DNA of 64,000 bases from Balaenoptera acutorostrata (taxonomy: Eukaryota; Chordata; Mammalia; Artiodactyla; Balaenopteridae): the NCBI RefSeq assembly GCF_949987535.1, contig NC_080068.1, positions 81,369,254 through 81,433,253 of the forward strand, read 5' to 3'. Below, piece after piece: positions 1 through 11,569 of this stretch (the first letter of the stretch is position 1; the number at the start of each line of letters is the position of its first letter). Both the position numbers and the translations under genes were made by a program. The notes under the pieces were generated by a model. It was not told where the DNA came from. It saw nothing but the letters and a program-made list of their open reading frames with translations, and made no database searches.

Positions 1-736
1 TAAAATAAAGTACTTATTTCCAATGTTGATGAAGGACCTATCTGACTATAAAAAGAATTCATAAAATATAAATTGTTTTGGTACAATTACAAGGGACTAA
101 GAGAATTACTCATAATATTAATATAATAATAGCTCTTCTACCTTTTCTAAATGGTAGAGATTGCTTATTTAAAAGAAATCATATTTAGAAATAACTATTT
201 TTAAAAGTAATTTAATAATCCTATGGCATTTTAATTCTTTTTATAGGTGTTAGTATTATTTCATCATTCTTATATCTGCAGTTCTGAGTATGTTATTGTG
301 TATGTGATAGAAACAGTGAGTATCAGCTATTTTAGCTGATGATTGTTAAGATTAATCAGAAGAAAAGAACATGTAAAATCTTGTCTTTATCATTTTTTCA
401 CTTGGATGTTCTGTGCCGCTGTCCTTACCATTCTCAATCCCTGAACTGCCACAGTGCTGCTAGGGAATTTTAACATCATATCTTTCCTTCACTGGCCTTT
501 TACATTTTCCAGCCAACAAATAGAAAACCAGGTAAGTTTTTAGCCCAGTTCCTCCACAGTACTCATGGTAGGAAAATTCTTCATAGATCTGGTGTTAAGA
601 GTAACCATCATTTTTCACACTCCTGGGCTCCTGATTAATAAAGCAATTCTCCATGCACTCATTCAAACAGCTCTTTGAATGTAAGCTCTTCAAAGGTGAA
701 TTAAATATATCAGTATCAAATGAGACTCTCCAGTGA
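1..736. other. AT-rich unassigned DNA
   Basis: No convincing gene, RNA or repeat family is visible. The open frames are short, lack any recognisable domain and match chance length in AT-rich DNA. An isolated splice-donor-like string (CAG/GTAAGT) occurs near 530 but has no exon context. Confidence 0.5.
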
Positions 737-3195
737 AGATGGAGTAATAGGTACCAGATGTATACTCTTACCTGAAACAACTAAAAGAATAGACAAAATT
801 GATAGAGGTAAAAGGGTACTCTAGACTGTAGGCATCAAGGAATAGACAATGATCCCTAAGTGATGAGAAAGAAATGAAGTAAGCCCTACAATTGTCCTGG
901 CTTACTGCATGGAGAATGTTTTCAAACTCCAGGACAGGCAGCAGGAACCCAAGCATAGTCTGGCAGTTTCCCTCACTTGATGAGATGACCCTGGGGTCTT
1001 AAGAAACCAAGGAGGCTACATTACAAAGGGCAAAATACTAAAGTGGAGATAGCTTTGGGGAAAGAGAATTCTGAAGACCTGGATTAAGCATTCGTAAGTA
1101 CTGATAAGTGAATATGTGTGAATAAACTACTGAAGTTCCAGGCAAGAGCCAACTAAAAAGATTACAGGAAATAGTTTCTGAAGTTCACACAAGGCTGGGA
1201 ATATTGTCTCTTCCTAACAGAAAGAGTAAAAAAAAAAAAAAAAACCCTCATTATTCAGGGGACATCACTGTGAATAATAAGGATCTTGCCTCTGCAGTGG
1301 GAAAAGTTAACTCTAGACTAACAAAGCTTGAGAGCAAGACTCAAAAGGACCACTGGTTTCAGGTAACAAGTCTGTCACAAAGTTCAAGAATATTTATGGG
1401 GATATGAAAATATTTAGCACCCCAAAGATAAAATTACTCATATCAACAACCAGTCTAAAATCGCCAGACGTACAAAGAGGCAGGAAAATGCAACCCATAT
1501 TGAGGGAAAAAAAAATCAATCTAGTGAAATTGAACCAGAAGTTACACAGATGATAAAATTAGTAGGCAAAAACATTAGGATAGTTATTGTGGCTATATTT
1601 CGTATGTTTAAGAAGCTAGAGGAAAACTGATCATGTAAAATAGAGAAATGAAAAATTTTGAAACACCGAATCAAACATCTAGATATAGAAACTAAAATGT
1701 CTGAGATGAAAAAAACACTGTGTGATTAATGGGAAATTGGACATCATGGGGTGGGGGGAAGTTAAAAACTATCCAAAATGAAACAAAATGATTAAGGAGA
1801 TTGGAAAAGAAAATTCAGAGTATCAGTGAAATGTGGAAGAACTTCAAGCAGCCAAATCCATGTATAAGCAGAGCCCCCAAAGAACAAAGAGAAAAGGTGA
1901 AAGACCGAAACAATATTTGGAGGGATGATGGACACACTTTTTCCAAATTTGGTGAGAAGTATAAACTCACAGATCCCAAAAGCACAACAAATTCCAAGCA
2001 AAAGAAATAAGAAGAGCACTACACCAAGTCATATCATAATCCAAGTACTTAAAACTAGTGAGAAACCAAAGAGAAGGTCTTTAAAGTAGCCTGAGAGAAA
2101 AGATACATTTCCTAGAGAGGAACAAAAGTAAGGATGATGGCAGATTTCACATAGAAAACAATATAAGCTAGAAGATAGTGGAACAACATTTTTTAAATAC
2201 TGAACGTTCAAAAAATATCATACTAGAATTCTTTACGTAGTGAAATATCTTTCAAAAATTAAGGCAAAGTAAAGAATTTTCTGATATACCAAGACCGAAA
2301 CAATTAATGGCTATGAAACATACACACTACGAAATGTTACAGGAAGTTCTTTAGCCAGAAGGAAAATAACATCAGGTGGAAACAAAAATCTACACAAATG
2401 AATAAAGTGTACCAGAAATGCTAAATAAATAGGTAAATATAAATAATTTTTATTATTTAGATCTGTTTAAAAATAATAAACTGTATATAGTAAAAACAAA
2501 ATGTGTTTTGGAGTTTATAACATACATAGAAGTATAACAACAATATCACAAATACTAGGAGGGAGGAAATGGAAGTAAACTATTTTAAGGTTCTTACACT
2601 ATTTAAAGTATATCACTTGAGGATAGATTGTGGTAAGTTAAAGATGTATACTATAAACCCTAAACACAGCAAATAGTAATTGCTGATAAGCAAATTAAAG
2701 AGATAAAATGGGAAATATTAAATACTCAATTTTTTTTAAAAGCAGATAAATAGGAAAAAAACCCCAAAAAACAAAGGAGAGATGGGCAAATAGAAAACAA
2801 AGATCATGATGGTAGATTTAAACCTAACCATATTATTATATTCAGTATGTATAGTCTAAACACTTCAATCAAGAGGAAGAGATTTTCACATTAAATACAA
2901 AATCAAAACCCAAGTGTGTCCTGCCTAAAAAAACCTAATTTAAATTTAAAAATAAATAGATTTAAATGAAAGAAATGGGAAAAGTTTTACCCTCTTAATA
3001 CTAGTCAAAAGAAAGCTGGAATTGGTATATTATTATCAAAGCAGGTTTCAGAGCCAAGAATATTACCATACAAAAGAGCATTTAGTAATAAAGTTTTCAA
3101 GTCTTTCAAGAAGACAACACAAAAAATATCAATAAAATAAAAAGTTTATTAGTTAGATTTCTTCAAAATTATGAACGTCTGTGTTCTGAAAGTCA
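737..3195 (+). repeat. Ancient L1/HAL1-type element, heavily decayed
   Basis: The + strand is strongly A-rich. It shows the layout of an old L1 ORF1 region: a lysine/glutamate-rich coiled-coil-like reading full of stops (about 1,440-2,010), followed near 2,200-2,420 by the familiar stretch in which phrases like TATCTTTCAAAAAT, AGGAAGTTCTTTA and AGAAATGCTAAATA occur in order. HAL1 (half-L1) and old L1M elements share this layout, and I cannot separate them by eye. An internal A16 run lies at about 1,231. No frame is intact over more than 75 codons, so it cannot make a functional protein. The following block (3,196-4,390) may belong to the same insertion or to a second old L1. Confidence 0.6.
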
Positions 3196-4390
3196 TTGCT
3201 AGGTGAGTAAAAAGATAAGCCATAGACTGTGAGAAAATATTGGAAAATTACACTGTAAAAGATCTGAGATTTTAATCAATCTGAGAGCTAATAAATTAAC
3301 CTGCCACAATATGAACTTCATATTCTTATTGGTTCCTCTTCCTTCCCTAAGTCCCATGAGTTGATGCAGAGATGTCCAGTGATTCTGCACAGGTAGTGAG
3401 TTTGCATGACAACTGAACTCTGAACTTAGAAAATTCCAGTCTTCCACAGTGACTGCTACCAATGTGCTCAACCTTTTCCCAAAGGAAATATTACTTTTAC
3501 AGTGTGATCCTGGGAAATAAACACTATGTCCTCTGCCCCAGAAAAGAACACTCTCTTTACCTTACATGGATATTTGCTCTATAAACAAATTTGTTAATGC
3601 CGTTGCTCAGAAGATGTGCAAAAATATGAGAGAACCATGGAGAATTGTTTCCCAATATCAGATTCTAGTATCCACAGTATATAAGAATTCTTAAAACGCA
3701 ACAGTAAGAAAACAACCCAATTTAAAAATTGGCAAAATGTTGGAACAGACATTTTATCAAAAGAGGTATATGAATGACAAATAAGCACATGAAGAGATTC
3801 TCAGCACTACTAGACATTAGGGAAATGTAAAGTCACAATGAGATACCACTAACACCTATAAGAATGGCAAAAAATTAAATAGTCTGGCCATATTAAGTGA
3901 CAGTGAGGATGTAGGAAGAATGGATCTTTCATACACTGATACTAAGTGTGTAAAATGGTACAACTACTTTGGAAAACAGTTTGGCACTCTTAAAAAGTTA
4001 AAAATAACACGTCATATGATCTAGCCATTCTACTCCAAGGTATACCCAAAGTAATCAATGCATATGTCTGTACAAAGACTGTACACAAATGTTCATGGAA
4101 GCTTTATTTGTAGTAGCCCGAAACTGCAAACAACCCAAATGTCTTTCAACAGTTTATTCAATAAACCAACAAAATGTATGGTGGCATGCTACTCAGCAAT
4201 AAAAATAAATGAATTATTGATACATGCAAAAACTCAGAAGAATTTCAAAATAATTGTGCCTGCTGAAACAAGCCAGACAAAAAGTATACACGCTGTATGA
4301 TGACATTTATAGAAAACTAACGCTAATCCAGAGTGACAGAAAGCAGATCAGTGGTTGCCAGGGAGGGATGGGAAGAAGGATGGACTAGAA
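3196..4390 (+). repeat. Ancient L1M-type ORF2 3' end and 3' UTR remnant
   Basis: The order of L1 ORF2 C-terminal landmarks is recognisable on the + strand: the AAAACAACCCAATT block near 3,712, the ATAAGCACATGAA block near 3,780, the GAGATACCACTAACACCTAT block near 3,840, and the ACTCAGCAATAAAAA block near 4,190. A 3' UTR-like segment follows (CAGTGGTTGCCAGG near 4,350). Many stops and indels show that it is old. About 3,275-3,600 does not fit the ORF2 order and looks like an inserted segment of unknown family that contains an AATAAA. The element ends at about 4,390. Confidence 0.65.
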
Positions 4391-4595
4391 TTGGCTTTTT
4401 CCAGTGCCTCTCCTTTGTTTCCCTGGACTCATTCTTCCCCTGTGCAGACTTGCTACTTTGTTGATACTGAGTTAGATGTTGCAGGTGTAAACCTGACATC
4501 CTCACAAGAAAATATCTGAAGAAAAGGAGCTATCTCTTCCTAAGTAACAGCCTTAAAAGAAAAGGAATTTATTCCCCAAATCCCAGCAAACTCCC

Positions 4596-5102
4596 TGTGG
4601 TAGAATGTTTGGAAACATTGACACAATTTCTCTACTGTCTGTATCCATGGCCCTTACAATGTGACTTTGAGTTGCTTCCATCAAAAGATGGATTCTGCTT
4701 TCCCACCCATTAAATCCAGGCTTGCCTTGTGTCTTGCTTTGGCCAGCAGAACTCAGTGGAAGTAACAGCTTAGACCTCAAGAGGCCTTTTATGTCTCTAC
4801 TTTCTCTCTTGGAAACCTATGCAGATTCAACATGAACAATCTGAGCTTTTCTGCTAGATGATGAGAGACACACGGAGCAGAAATGAATCTTTGCAGCTGA
4901 GTCCATTCTAGGCCAATCAGTGCCCAGAAACCAGGCAGCTCTTCAAAAAAACACATAACTGAGTCCAGGTGAAACTAGAAGAACCACCAAGTATAAACCA
5001 GCCCAAGTCACCAACTCACTGAATCATGAGCTAAATAAATGGTAACTGAAGCTACTAAGTTTTTGGAATGGTTTGTTATATAACAAAAGATAACTGATTC
5101 AC
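4596..5102 (+). repeat. MLT1-type MaLR LTR (ERVL-MaLR), solo
   Basis: The segment begins TGTGGTAGAATG and ends in the characteristic MLT1 3' part: GTCTCTACTTTCTCTCTTGG near 4,795, GATGATGAGAGACACACGGAGCAG near 4,860, an AATAAA hexamer near 5,034, then the TACTAAGTTTTTGGAATGG stretch and TAACTGATTCACA at the end. The length of about 507 bp is typical for an MLT1 LTR. No internal retroviral region is present on either side, so it is a solo LTR or a fragment. Family assignment is from memory. Confidence 0.75.
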
Positions 5103-5687
5103 ATCCTTTCTCATCTCGTAGGCCTGAGTTGGAGTGGCTGTGAAAACAGAAAGGGCTAGGCAAGGAAGAGGAGCAGGGATGGAAAAACAATGGTTTTGTT
5201 AGGAGAAAAAGACGAAGGGATATTGGCAGGCAAACAACTGGGTGCATTATAGCAAGCCATGCTTTGCAAATTAAAATTGTACTCACTTCCAAGTCAGAGT
5301 AGCATTGCACACAGTGACGGATTTTAACTAAAGAGCAGTTACTTACAGCTCTTTATGAAAGGAGAGAAAATAGAATTTTGGTGGTGGTATTTGTTAGATT
5401 TAATTCTGACTCACTCATTGGGGAAAAAATCTGCTTTGGGCTATTTTGCAAAACCTAGCACTGGGAATTACAATTTTCTTTACTTTGCTTATGAAGATTT
5501 TACTTTACATAATTACATGAAAAAATTAGCCAGCAGATGTGTGTTTTCAATAGCATTCCATAGGGCTTCCTAATATAGGGCATTTTTCAATTTCATTTTA
5601 AATTAAAAGTCATTTAAAAGAGGGATGAAACTTGTATGCATATTCTTCCTGCCAAAATTATCAACAATTAGAGTGTGGGGGAGCCAT
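5103..5687. other. Unassigned intergenic DNA
   Basis: I see no repeat family, RNA gene or credible exon in this stretch. Confidence 0.5.
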
Positions 5688-6256
5688 AAAGAATAAAAGG
5701 ATGAATGGATAGAGAAGATGTGGCACATGTATACAATGGAATATTACTCAGCCATAAAAAGAAACGAAACTGAGTTATTTGTAGTGAGGTGGATGGACCT
5801 AGAGTCTGTCATACAGAGTGAAGTAAGTCAGAAAGAGAAAAACAAATACCATATGCTAACGCATATATGTGGAATCTAAAGAAAAAAAAGGTTCTGAAAA
5901 ACCTAAGGGCAGGACAGGAATAAAGATGCAGACCTACTAGAGAATGGACTTGAGGACACGGGGAGGGGGAAGGGTAAGCTGGGACAAAGAGAGAGTGACA
6001 TAGACACATATACACTACCAAATGTAAAACAGATAGCTAATGGGAAGCAGCCGCATAGCACAGGGAGATCAGCTTGGTGCTTTGTGACCACCTAGAGAGG
6101 TGGGATAGGGAGGGTGGGAGGGAGGGAGACGCAAGAGGGAAGAGATATGGGGATATATGTATATGTATAGTTGATTCACTTTCTTATAAAGGAGAAACTA
6201 ACACACCATTGTAAAGCAATTATACTCCAATAAAAATGTTAAAAAAAAAGAATAAA
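5688..6256 (+). mobile_element. 5'-truncated L1 (young cetartiodactyl type) with TSD
   Basis: About 550 bp of an L1 3' end, sense on the + strand. It starts in the last ORF2 codons (the reading [12 protein letters not shown] is recognisable near 5,730-5,770), runs through a G-rich 3' UTR (purine-rich AGGGAGGGTGGGAGGGAGGG near 6,105) and ends in TACTCCAATAAAAATGTT plus an A9 tail at 6,241-6,249. A 10-bp direct repeat AAAGAATAAA flanks it (5,688-5,697 and 6,247-6,256) and is compatible with a TSD, although its A-richness makes it weak evidence. It is low-divergence compared with the remnants at 1-4.4 kb. The ORF2 part is too short to encode anything useful. Confidence 0.85.
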
Positions 6257-8021
6257 GTAAAAGATTACTCTTCAGTCTGTAGGAAACCGATAATTTAAGG
6301 TATCATGTCATTTATTTGCTTTCAGAATATGTGATTATGATGAATTGTGCTTCAAAGCAATTATAAAGCTTCCATTAGCAGCATTTTCATGTCTGATTAT
6401 ATGAATCTTGTCAACCTTCTGCCCTGGTACGTTGTTGCTGGAAAAATCTGGTGAGTGCTTATACACTGAACATTTTTTACATGGCTATGTATCTAAAGAT
6501 TCTCATACTTTCAACTTATGCCTGCAAGTAACTTGACAGCACAGTCTAAAGCAAGATTGATGCCTCTTTATAGCACAGAATAAAAGAAAGTTAAAGGTCC
6601 ATATACTTTGTTATAGTATAAATCCAGGCCATGGGTAAGGATTATACATTCCTTGTGCCTGTTCTTCCCTCTGAGGGTTTTCTTTTCAGATACGGGAAAA
6701 ACATCAGAAAAGTTTATTCTTTAAATTCTTACAGAAAAAATTATATTAAAAAATGGTTCAGGTACAATTTTCTACTGATAACCATCTATGTTTCTTGAAA
6801 ATCACACGCAGCTTTTATCACTTTAAAACATCCAGGGTTACAATAAGCTTCAATAATATAGTAGATATGGTGATTTGTGTCTATCCAATGTCTAGGATGG
6901 AACACCGTGGTGTTCCCATCAGGACAGGGGCATTTGTGTCAGAAGATCAAGCAAGGAACTAGGGCTGCTCTACCAATGGCATGGTGAAAGTCATACAATA
7001 ATGTAGGAATAGATGAGATAAACCCAAAGGAGCATACACAACAGCAGCCAAAGTGTTACACAGGGTTAATTCCAGACAGAAGGGTAAGAGCCAGAACATT
7101 ACAAATACTTTGCAGAAAAACTGTTTGTTGTTTTGTGTGTTTTGGAAAGTGGAGTTGGGGGAAGACCAGAAGTTAAAAAAAGCAGGAATTATTCAACCTT
7201 TAAAAGCTGGTTGGGTATGCCTGGTCAGCTTGAAAAGAAATATGGGACATCAACAGCAAAAATGATCTCAGGAACAAGTTCTTCCCTGCTTCATCTTAAA
7301 GGGGTTCTATTCCTTCTGTGAGGATAAGAATGAACACCCAAACGGGGAGGAATGGATACCTCTCGATAAAAGTAAATGAGAATGTGAACAAAACAGGTAC
7401 TGAGTAAAAAAGCATAAGCGGTTTCCTGTTTTGGAAAAATAAAAGGTCACATTTGTTTCTAATATTTTCTACTTCTCCCTCATTTCTCTCCTTTTTTTGA
7501 ACCTCCCTGACCAGTGGTATCTTTGAACTTTACCTTTGTGGGTGCCCAATTTAATGATGGACTTCCCACTATTCCTATATCCTCAAAATCATCAGAAGGT
7601 GCTTTAGAGACAGAGGTGATAAAGTCTACTGGAAAATGTATATTTGGTACTGGTATAATGTACTAGTACAGCATAGACTACTGCACCTGTATAAAACCTC
7701 TGTGGCTTGTAATAGCCTTTTAATATTGCCATTTAGTCATTGGCAAATCAAAAAGCAAAGGAAAAGAATGGTATATGATGTCTTCACATCACACTGTATA
7801 GTCAGCCACCTATTCCACCTATGCATAAAGTTTAATCGAATTCATCAAATGAAATTCATTTAGGCAAATTGCTTTTTATCACGTAGATCAGGGCTTATAA
7901 ATAAATTCAGATGCCTTTGGGAGTCAGGCAAATAACATAAATGTGTGAGCTGACCGGGTATGATAATACATTAACTTCTTATAAAAAGATGAATCTAATA
8001 TAGGTATTACAGTTAGATATT
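6257..8021. other. Unassigned intergenic DNA
   Basis: About 1.8 kb without a recognisable repeat, RNA gene or protein-like reading. Short open frames at 6,753-6,962 and 7,053-7,321 have no domain signature. Confidence 0.5.
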
Positions 8022-8087
8022 ATGTATCTATGTAATCTATCTATATCTATATTTATCTTTATCTGTATCTTTATATCTATCCACCTA
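8022..8087. repeat. Imperfect (TATC)n microsatellite
   Basis: A run of TATCTA/TATCTT units with interruptions, directly upstream of the Tigger element that follows. Confidence 0.75.
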
Positions 8088-8089
8088 TA

Positions 8090-8407
8090 CACAGTAGGCC
8101 CTCCGTTCCTGCAGGTTCCCCATCCATGGATTCAACCAATTGCAGATCAAAAATATTCGAAAAAAATTCCAGAAAGTTCCAAAAAACAAAACTCGAATTT
8201 GCCACATGCCAGCAACTATTTACATAGCATTTATATTTTTTTAGATAGTATATGTAACCTAGAGATTATTTGAAGTATAAAGGAGGATTGAATAGGTTAT
8301 ATGCAAATACTACACCATATTATATAAAGGACTTGAGTATTCTTGTATTTTGGTATCCGAGAGGGTTCCTGAAATCAACCCCCTTTGAATATCAAGGGAC
8401 GATTGTG
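8090..8407 (+). mobile_element. MER2-like Tigger (TcMar) MITE
   Basis: The left end CACAGTAGGCCCTCC and the reverse complement of the right end CACAATCGTCCC form a terminal inverted repeat. The element is flanked by TA on both sides (8,088-8,089 and 8,408-8,409), the target duplication of Tc1/mariner transposons. At 318 bp it fits a non-autonomous Tigger derivative of the MER2 kind, and internal phrases such as CTATTTACATAGCATTTA and TTATATGCAAATACTACACCA agree. It has no transposase and depended on an autonomous Tigger for movement. It is fixed and decayed now. Confidence 0.8.
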
Positions 8408-8819
8408 TATAGACATACATCACCTAAGATAGAATATAGATACAGGTAGTAGTTTACCAGGCATGAGTGTGAACTAGAGAGTGAAGCTCCTCTGAAACCC
8501 ACTCAGATTTAATGTTTGTCAAAACTACGTTGGTCAGATTTTGTCAATGAGCCTCCAGTCTGATAAATCAAACTTTCTGATGATTTCTGGAATTTCTAGC
8601 ACATTTTAATGACACACAGATGTAGTCTGTTTCTCTTTTTTAATGGAAAAACCAGGGGAAAATGAAATATAAAAATACAGATTAACTAAGCATCTGCCAA
8701 ACTCTATCCCTTGGAATTCTGATTAACATGACGTTTATGGGGATTACAAGTCAAAGGGAGCTTATATTTGAGAATGCCAGAGGCATACAACACACATGTA
8801 CAAACAAATATATGATACA
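8408..8819. other. Unassigned intergenic DNA
   Basis: No recognisable feature between the Tigger element and the L2 fragment. Confidence 0.45.
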
Positions 8820-9260
8820 ATGTGGGGTAGTGAAGTGTTCTGAAGAAAAACAAAGCACTGAAGGGGAATGCTGTATGCAGAGGTGGTGCTGAGGTAATAT
8901 TTCTGATTGGAAGGCCAGGGCTTTCATGAAGTGAGCTTCGAAGCAAAGACCTAAATGAGCAATGATTTAGGAGAAAGAGTATTCCAGAAAAGAAGAAATG
9001 GCTAAGGTGCTGAGCCTGAAATGAGCTTGGTTTATTAGAGGAATAGCAAGAAGGCTAGTATGAGTAGAGCTGAGTGAGTGGAGGGACAGGTTGTAATACC
9101 AGGTCAGGGCTCGTGCAGGGTCAAATCACACAGGCCCTTGTAGGCCGGGTGAATATTTAAACTTTATTCCAAGACTCTGTGAAGCCATTTTTGATCAGGG
9201 GATGATCTTATACTCAGGTTATAGAAATACTGCTTTATGTACTTGAGACTCAAAACAGCC
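8820..9260 (-). repeat. L2 LINE fragment, antisense
   Basis: The + strand reads as the reverse of an L2: phrases like AAAGAGTATTCCAGA, CTGAGCCTGAAATGAGCTTGG, GCCCTTGTAGGCCGGG, TTTATTCCAAGACTCTGTGAAGCCATTT and CAGGGGATGATCTTA appear in the order known for L2. It is heavily diverged and has no intact frame. L2 is a mammal-wide, long-inactive LINE. Confidence 0.7.
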
Positions 9261-9562
9261 AGGTATTGAAGCACTGAAACCAGTCACCCTGGATGACTGG
9301 CCTCTGACACCTCCAAGCTCAGAGCCTATTGTGCTCATGTTGCTTCACCCTTGTCTTGGCAAATATTAGGGGCTTTTACCATAGATACAATAAACATATA
9401 GGTATATCAATGACGAGTGAGATGTTACACATTTCTCATCTAGGAAAGGATTAAAAATAATCGAAATCAAAGAATGAATCTGTAAATGCAGAGATAAATA
9501 TAGAAAGCATTTTGGTATAGGAAGATCTCAGTATTGCAGGGAATCATACCATTCAGGCTGCT
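9261..9562. other. Unassigned intergenic DNA
   Basis: About 300 bp between an L2 and an L1MA fragment in which I see nothing. Confidence 0.4.
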
Positions 9563-10338
9563 AGTTTCTTTCTTTTTTTTTTTACCAGCTTTACTGAAAT
9601 ATAATTGATATACAACACTGTATGAGATTAAGGTGTATGACATAATGATATGACTTACATATGTTGTGAAATGGTGACCACAATAAGTTTAGTTAACATC
9701 ATCTCACAGAGATACAAAAAAAAAGAAAAAGAAAAAAAAATTGTTTTCTTTTTAATGAGAACTGTTAGGATTTACTCTTAACAACTTCCAGGTGTACCAT
9801 ATAGCAGTGTTGAGTCTAGTCATCATGTTGTGCATTACATCCCTGGCGCTTGTTTATTTTGTAACTGGAAATTTGTACCTTTTGGCTGCCTTCATCCAAT
9901 TCCCCCTCCGCCACCCCACTCCTCTGGTAACCACAAGTCTGATCTCTTTTTCTATGAGTTTGATTTTTTTGTTTTTGTTCTTTTAGATTTCACATATAAC
10001 CAGTCATACAGTATTTGTCTTTCTCTGACTTATTTCATTTAGCATTATGCCCCCAAGGTTTATCCATGTTGACATAAATGGCAGGATTTCCTTCTTTTTT
10101 TAAGGCTGAGTAATATTCCACTGTCTATATATACACCACATTTTCTTTATCTATTCAACCATCAATGGGCACTTAGGTTGTTTCCATGTCTTGCCTATTG
10201 TGAATAATCCTGCTAAGAACATGGGGTTGCACAAATTCCTTTGACATAGAGTTTTTGTTTCCTTTGGATATATTTCCAAAAGTGGAATTGATGGATCACA
10301 TGATAGTTATATTTTATTTTTTGAGGTTGACAGTTTCT
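9563..10338 (-). repeat. L1MA-like 3' fragment, antisense
   Basis: Antisense L1 3' end. It opens with a T-run (9,573-9,583) and the ACCAGCTTTACTGAAATATAATTGA signature. It then shows the C-rich 3' UTR, the ORF2 C-terminal landmarks (GGCTGAGTAATATTCCACTGT near 10,105; TGGGCACTTAGGTTGTTTCCATGTCTTG near 10,165) and stops near 10,331. A 7-bp direct repeat AGTTTCT flanks it (9,563-9,569 and 10,332-10,338), a possible TSD. It has diverged more than the L1s at 5.7, 11-16.7 and 54.7 kb. Confidence 0.8.
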
Positions 10339-10422
10339 AAGACCAGTTTTGGAATTGTCTGTCTACTTTAAACTTCTCAACTCAGTAAAGTCTAAGGAGG
10401 TGCAGAAGTCATTGTACTGGAT

Positions 10423-10660
10423 CAACTTTCTCAACTTCTTTACTATTGACATTTTGGCCAAACTATTTGACATTCTTTGCTGTAGTGTGCTGCCCTGTAC
10501 ATTTGTAGAATGTGTAAGAGCATCCTTGGCCTCTAGCTACTAAATGCCAGCAGAACACCTTCTCCTTGCCACCACCCCCACCCAGTCAAGACAATAAGAA
10601 ATGTCCCTAGACATTACCAATATCTCCTTGGAGGAAGGTTGGTACCAGGGAGAACCACTG
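10423..10660 (-). mobile_element. MER20-like hAT-Charlie MITE
   Basis: The inner phrases CTATTGACATTTTGGCC, GCATCCTTGGCCTCTAGC, TAAATGCCAGCAG and ATGTCCCTAGACATTACC, ending in GAGAACCACTG, match MER20 read in reverse. The terminal inverted repeats are partial. Candidate 8-bp target duplications at 10,415-10,422 and 10,661-10,668 agree at only 5 of 8 positions, as expected for an old hAT insertion. It is non-autonomous with no transposase. Confidence 0.75.
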
Positions 10661-10789
10661 TGTTAGATGATAGGAGTAGTCTATGCAGAGTCTCTCCTAA
10701 CAACTTAAAAATGTGTGCAGATGTGAACAAGAGCAAGTGTAAATCAAATCTGTACTGGAGAGCTTACAAGAACTATAGCAGTACTGGAA

Positions 10790-10975
10790 ACCCAAGCCTT
10801 CATAGCAAGGACACACTCATCTCACGGAATCTTCACAGAAATTGTTTGAATTGCTTTTATCCTAAATCAGGTGGGTATTATGGCTCAGAGATGACACACT
10901 CAAGCTCAGAGATGGCAAACCTGACATCACCCAACTAGTGACTAGAGGAGTGGGGACCAGACCCCAAAGCCGATG
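10790..10975 (+). repeat. MIR SINE fragment
   Basis: It contains the MIR core order: a CTCACGGAATCTTCACAG-like segment, a TTTTATCCTAAATCAGGTGG-like spacer, AGAGATGGCAAACCTGA, CACCCAACTAGTGACTAGAGGAGTGG, then ACCCCAAAGCCGATG. It is strongly diverged. Confidence 0.6.
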
Positions 10976-11029
10976 TCCTGCCAAGAAAACTAAGGCAATT
11001 TCATGTATAGGATGATTCTTTTTTTTTTT

Positions 11030-11189
11030 ATGATGTATCTTTTCATTTTTTTAGATATTATTAAAAATCTGCACACTGATTTGGAGCTTTTAATATAGCA
11101 CTCTTGCACATTTTTATTACATTTAGTATTGTATTTATTATTAAGGTATTGATAGTTTTCTTGCTATTGTAAATGACAAAAAAGTTGTC
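11030..11189 (-). other. 3'-transduced flank between two L1 A-tails
   Basis: These 160 bp lie between the L1's own A-tail (T-run at 11,190-11,197 on the + strand) and a second tail (T-run 11,019-11,029) that abuts the TSD. The sequence does not resemble any part of the other L1 3' ends in the window, all of which stop at the AACATCTTTATTGG-like end. The simplest reading is downstream DNA copied with the L1 from its source locus after transcription ran past the weak L1 poly(A) signal. No canonical AATAAA lies just before the second tail; an AATGAA variant does (about 11,041-11,046). Confidence 0.75.
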
Positions 11190-11569
11190 TTTTTTTTAAC
11201 ACCTTTATTGGAGTATAATTGCTTTACAGTGGTGTGTTAGTTTCTGCTTTATAACAAAGTGTATCAGCTATACATAGACATATATCCCCCTATCTCCTCC
11301 CTCTTGTGTCTCCCTCCCACCCTCCCTATCCCACCCCTCTAGGTGGTCACAAAGCACCTAGCTGATCTCTCTGTGCTATGTGGCTGCTTCCCACTAGCTA
11401 TCTATTTTATATTTGATAGTGTATATAAGTCCATGCCACTCTCTCTTCGTCCCAGGTTACCCTTCCCCCTCCCCGTGACCTAAAGTCCATTCTCTATGTC
11501 TGCATCTTTATTCCTGTCTTGCTCCTAGGTTCTTCAGAACCACTTTTTTTTTTTTTTTTTTTTTTTTTA

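Noticed and set aside
525..545. Splice-donor-like CAG/GTAAGT
   Set aside because: Such strings are frequent by chance; no adjoining open exon or acceptor pair supports it.
1801..2010. Lysine-rich 69-codon frame resembling a coiled-coil protein
   Set aside because: It matches the ORF1 region of an old L1/HAL1 element.
4058..4300. 80-codon open frame
   Set aside because: Remnant of the ancient L1 ORF2 C-terminus, not an independent gene.
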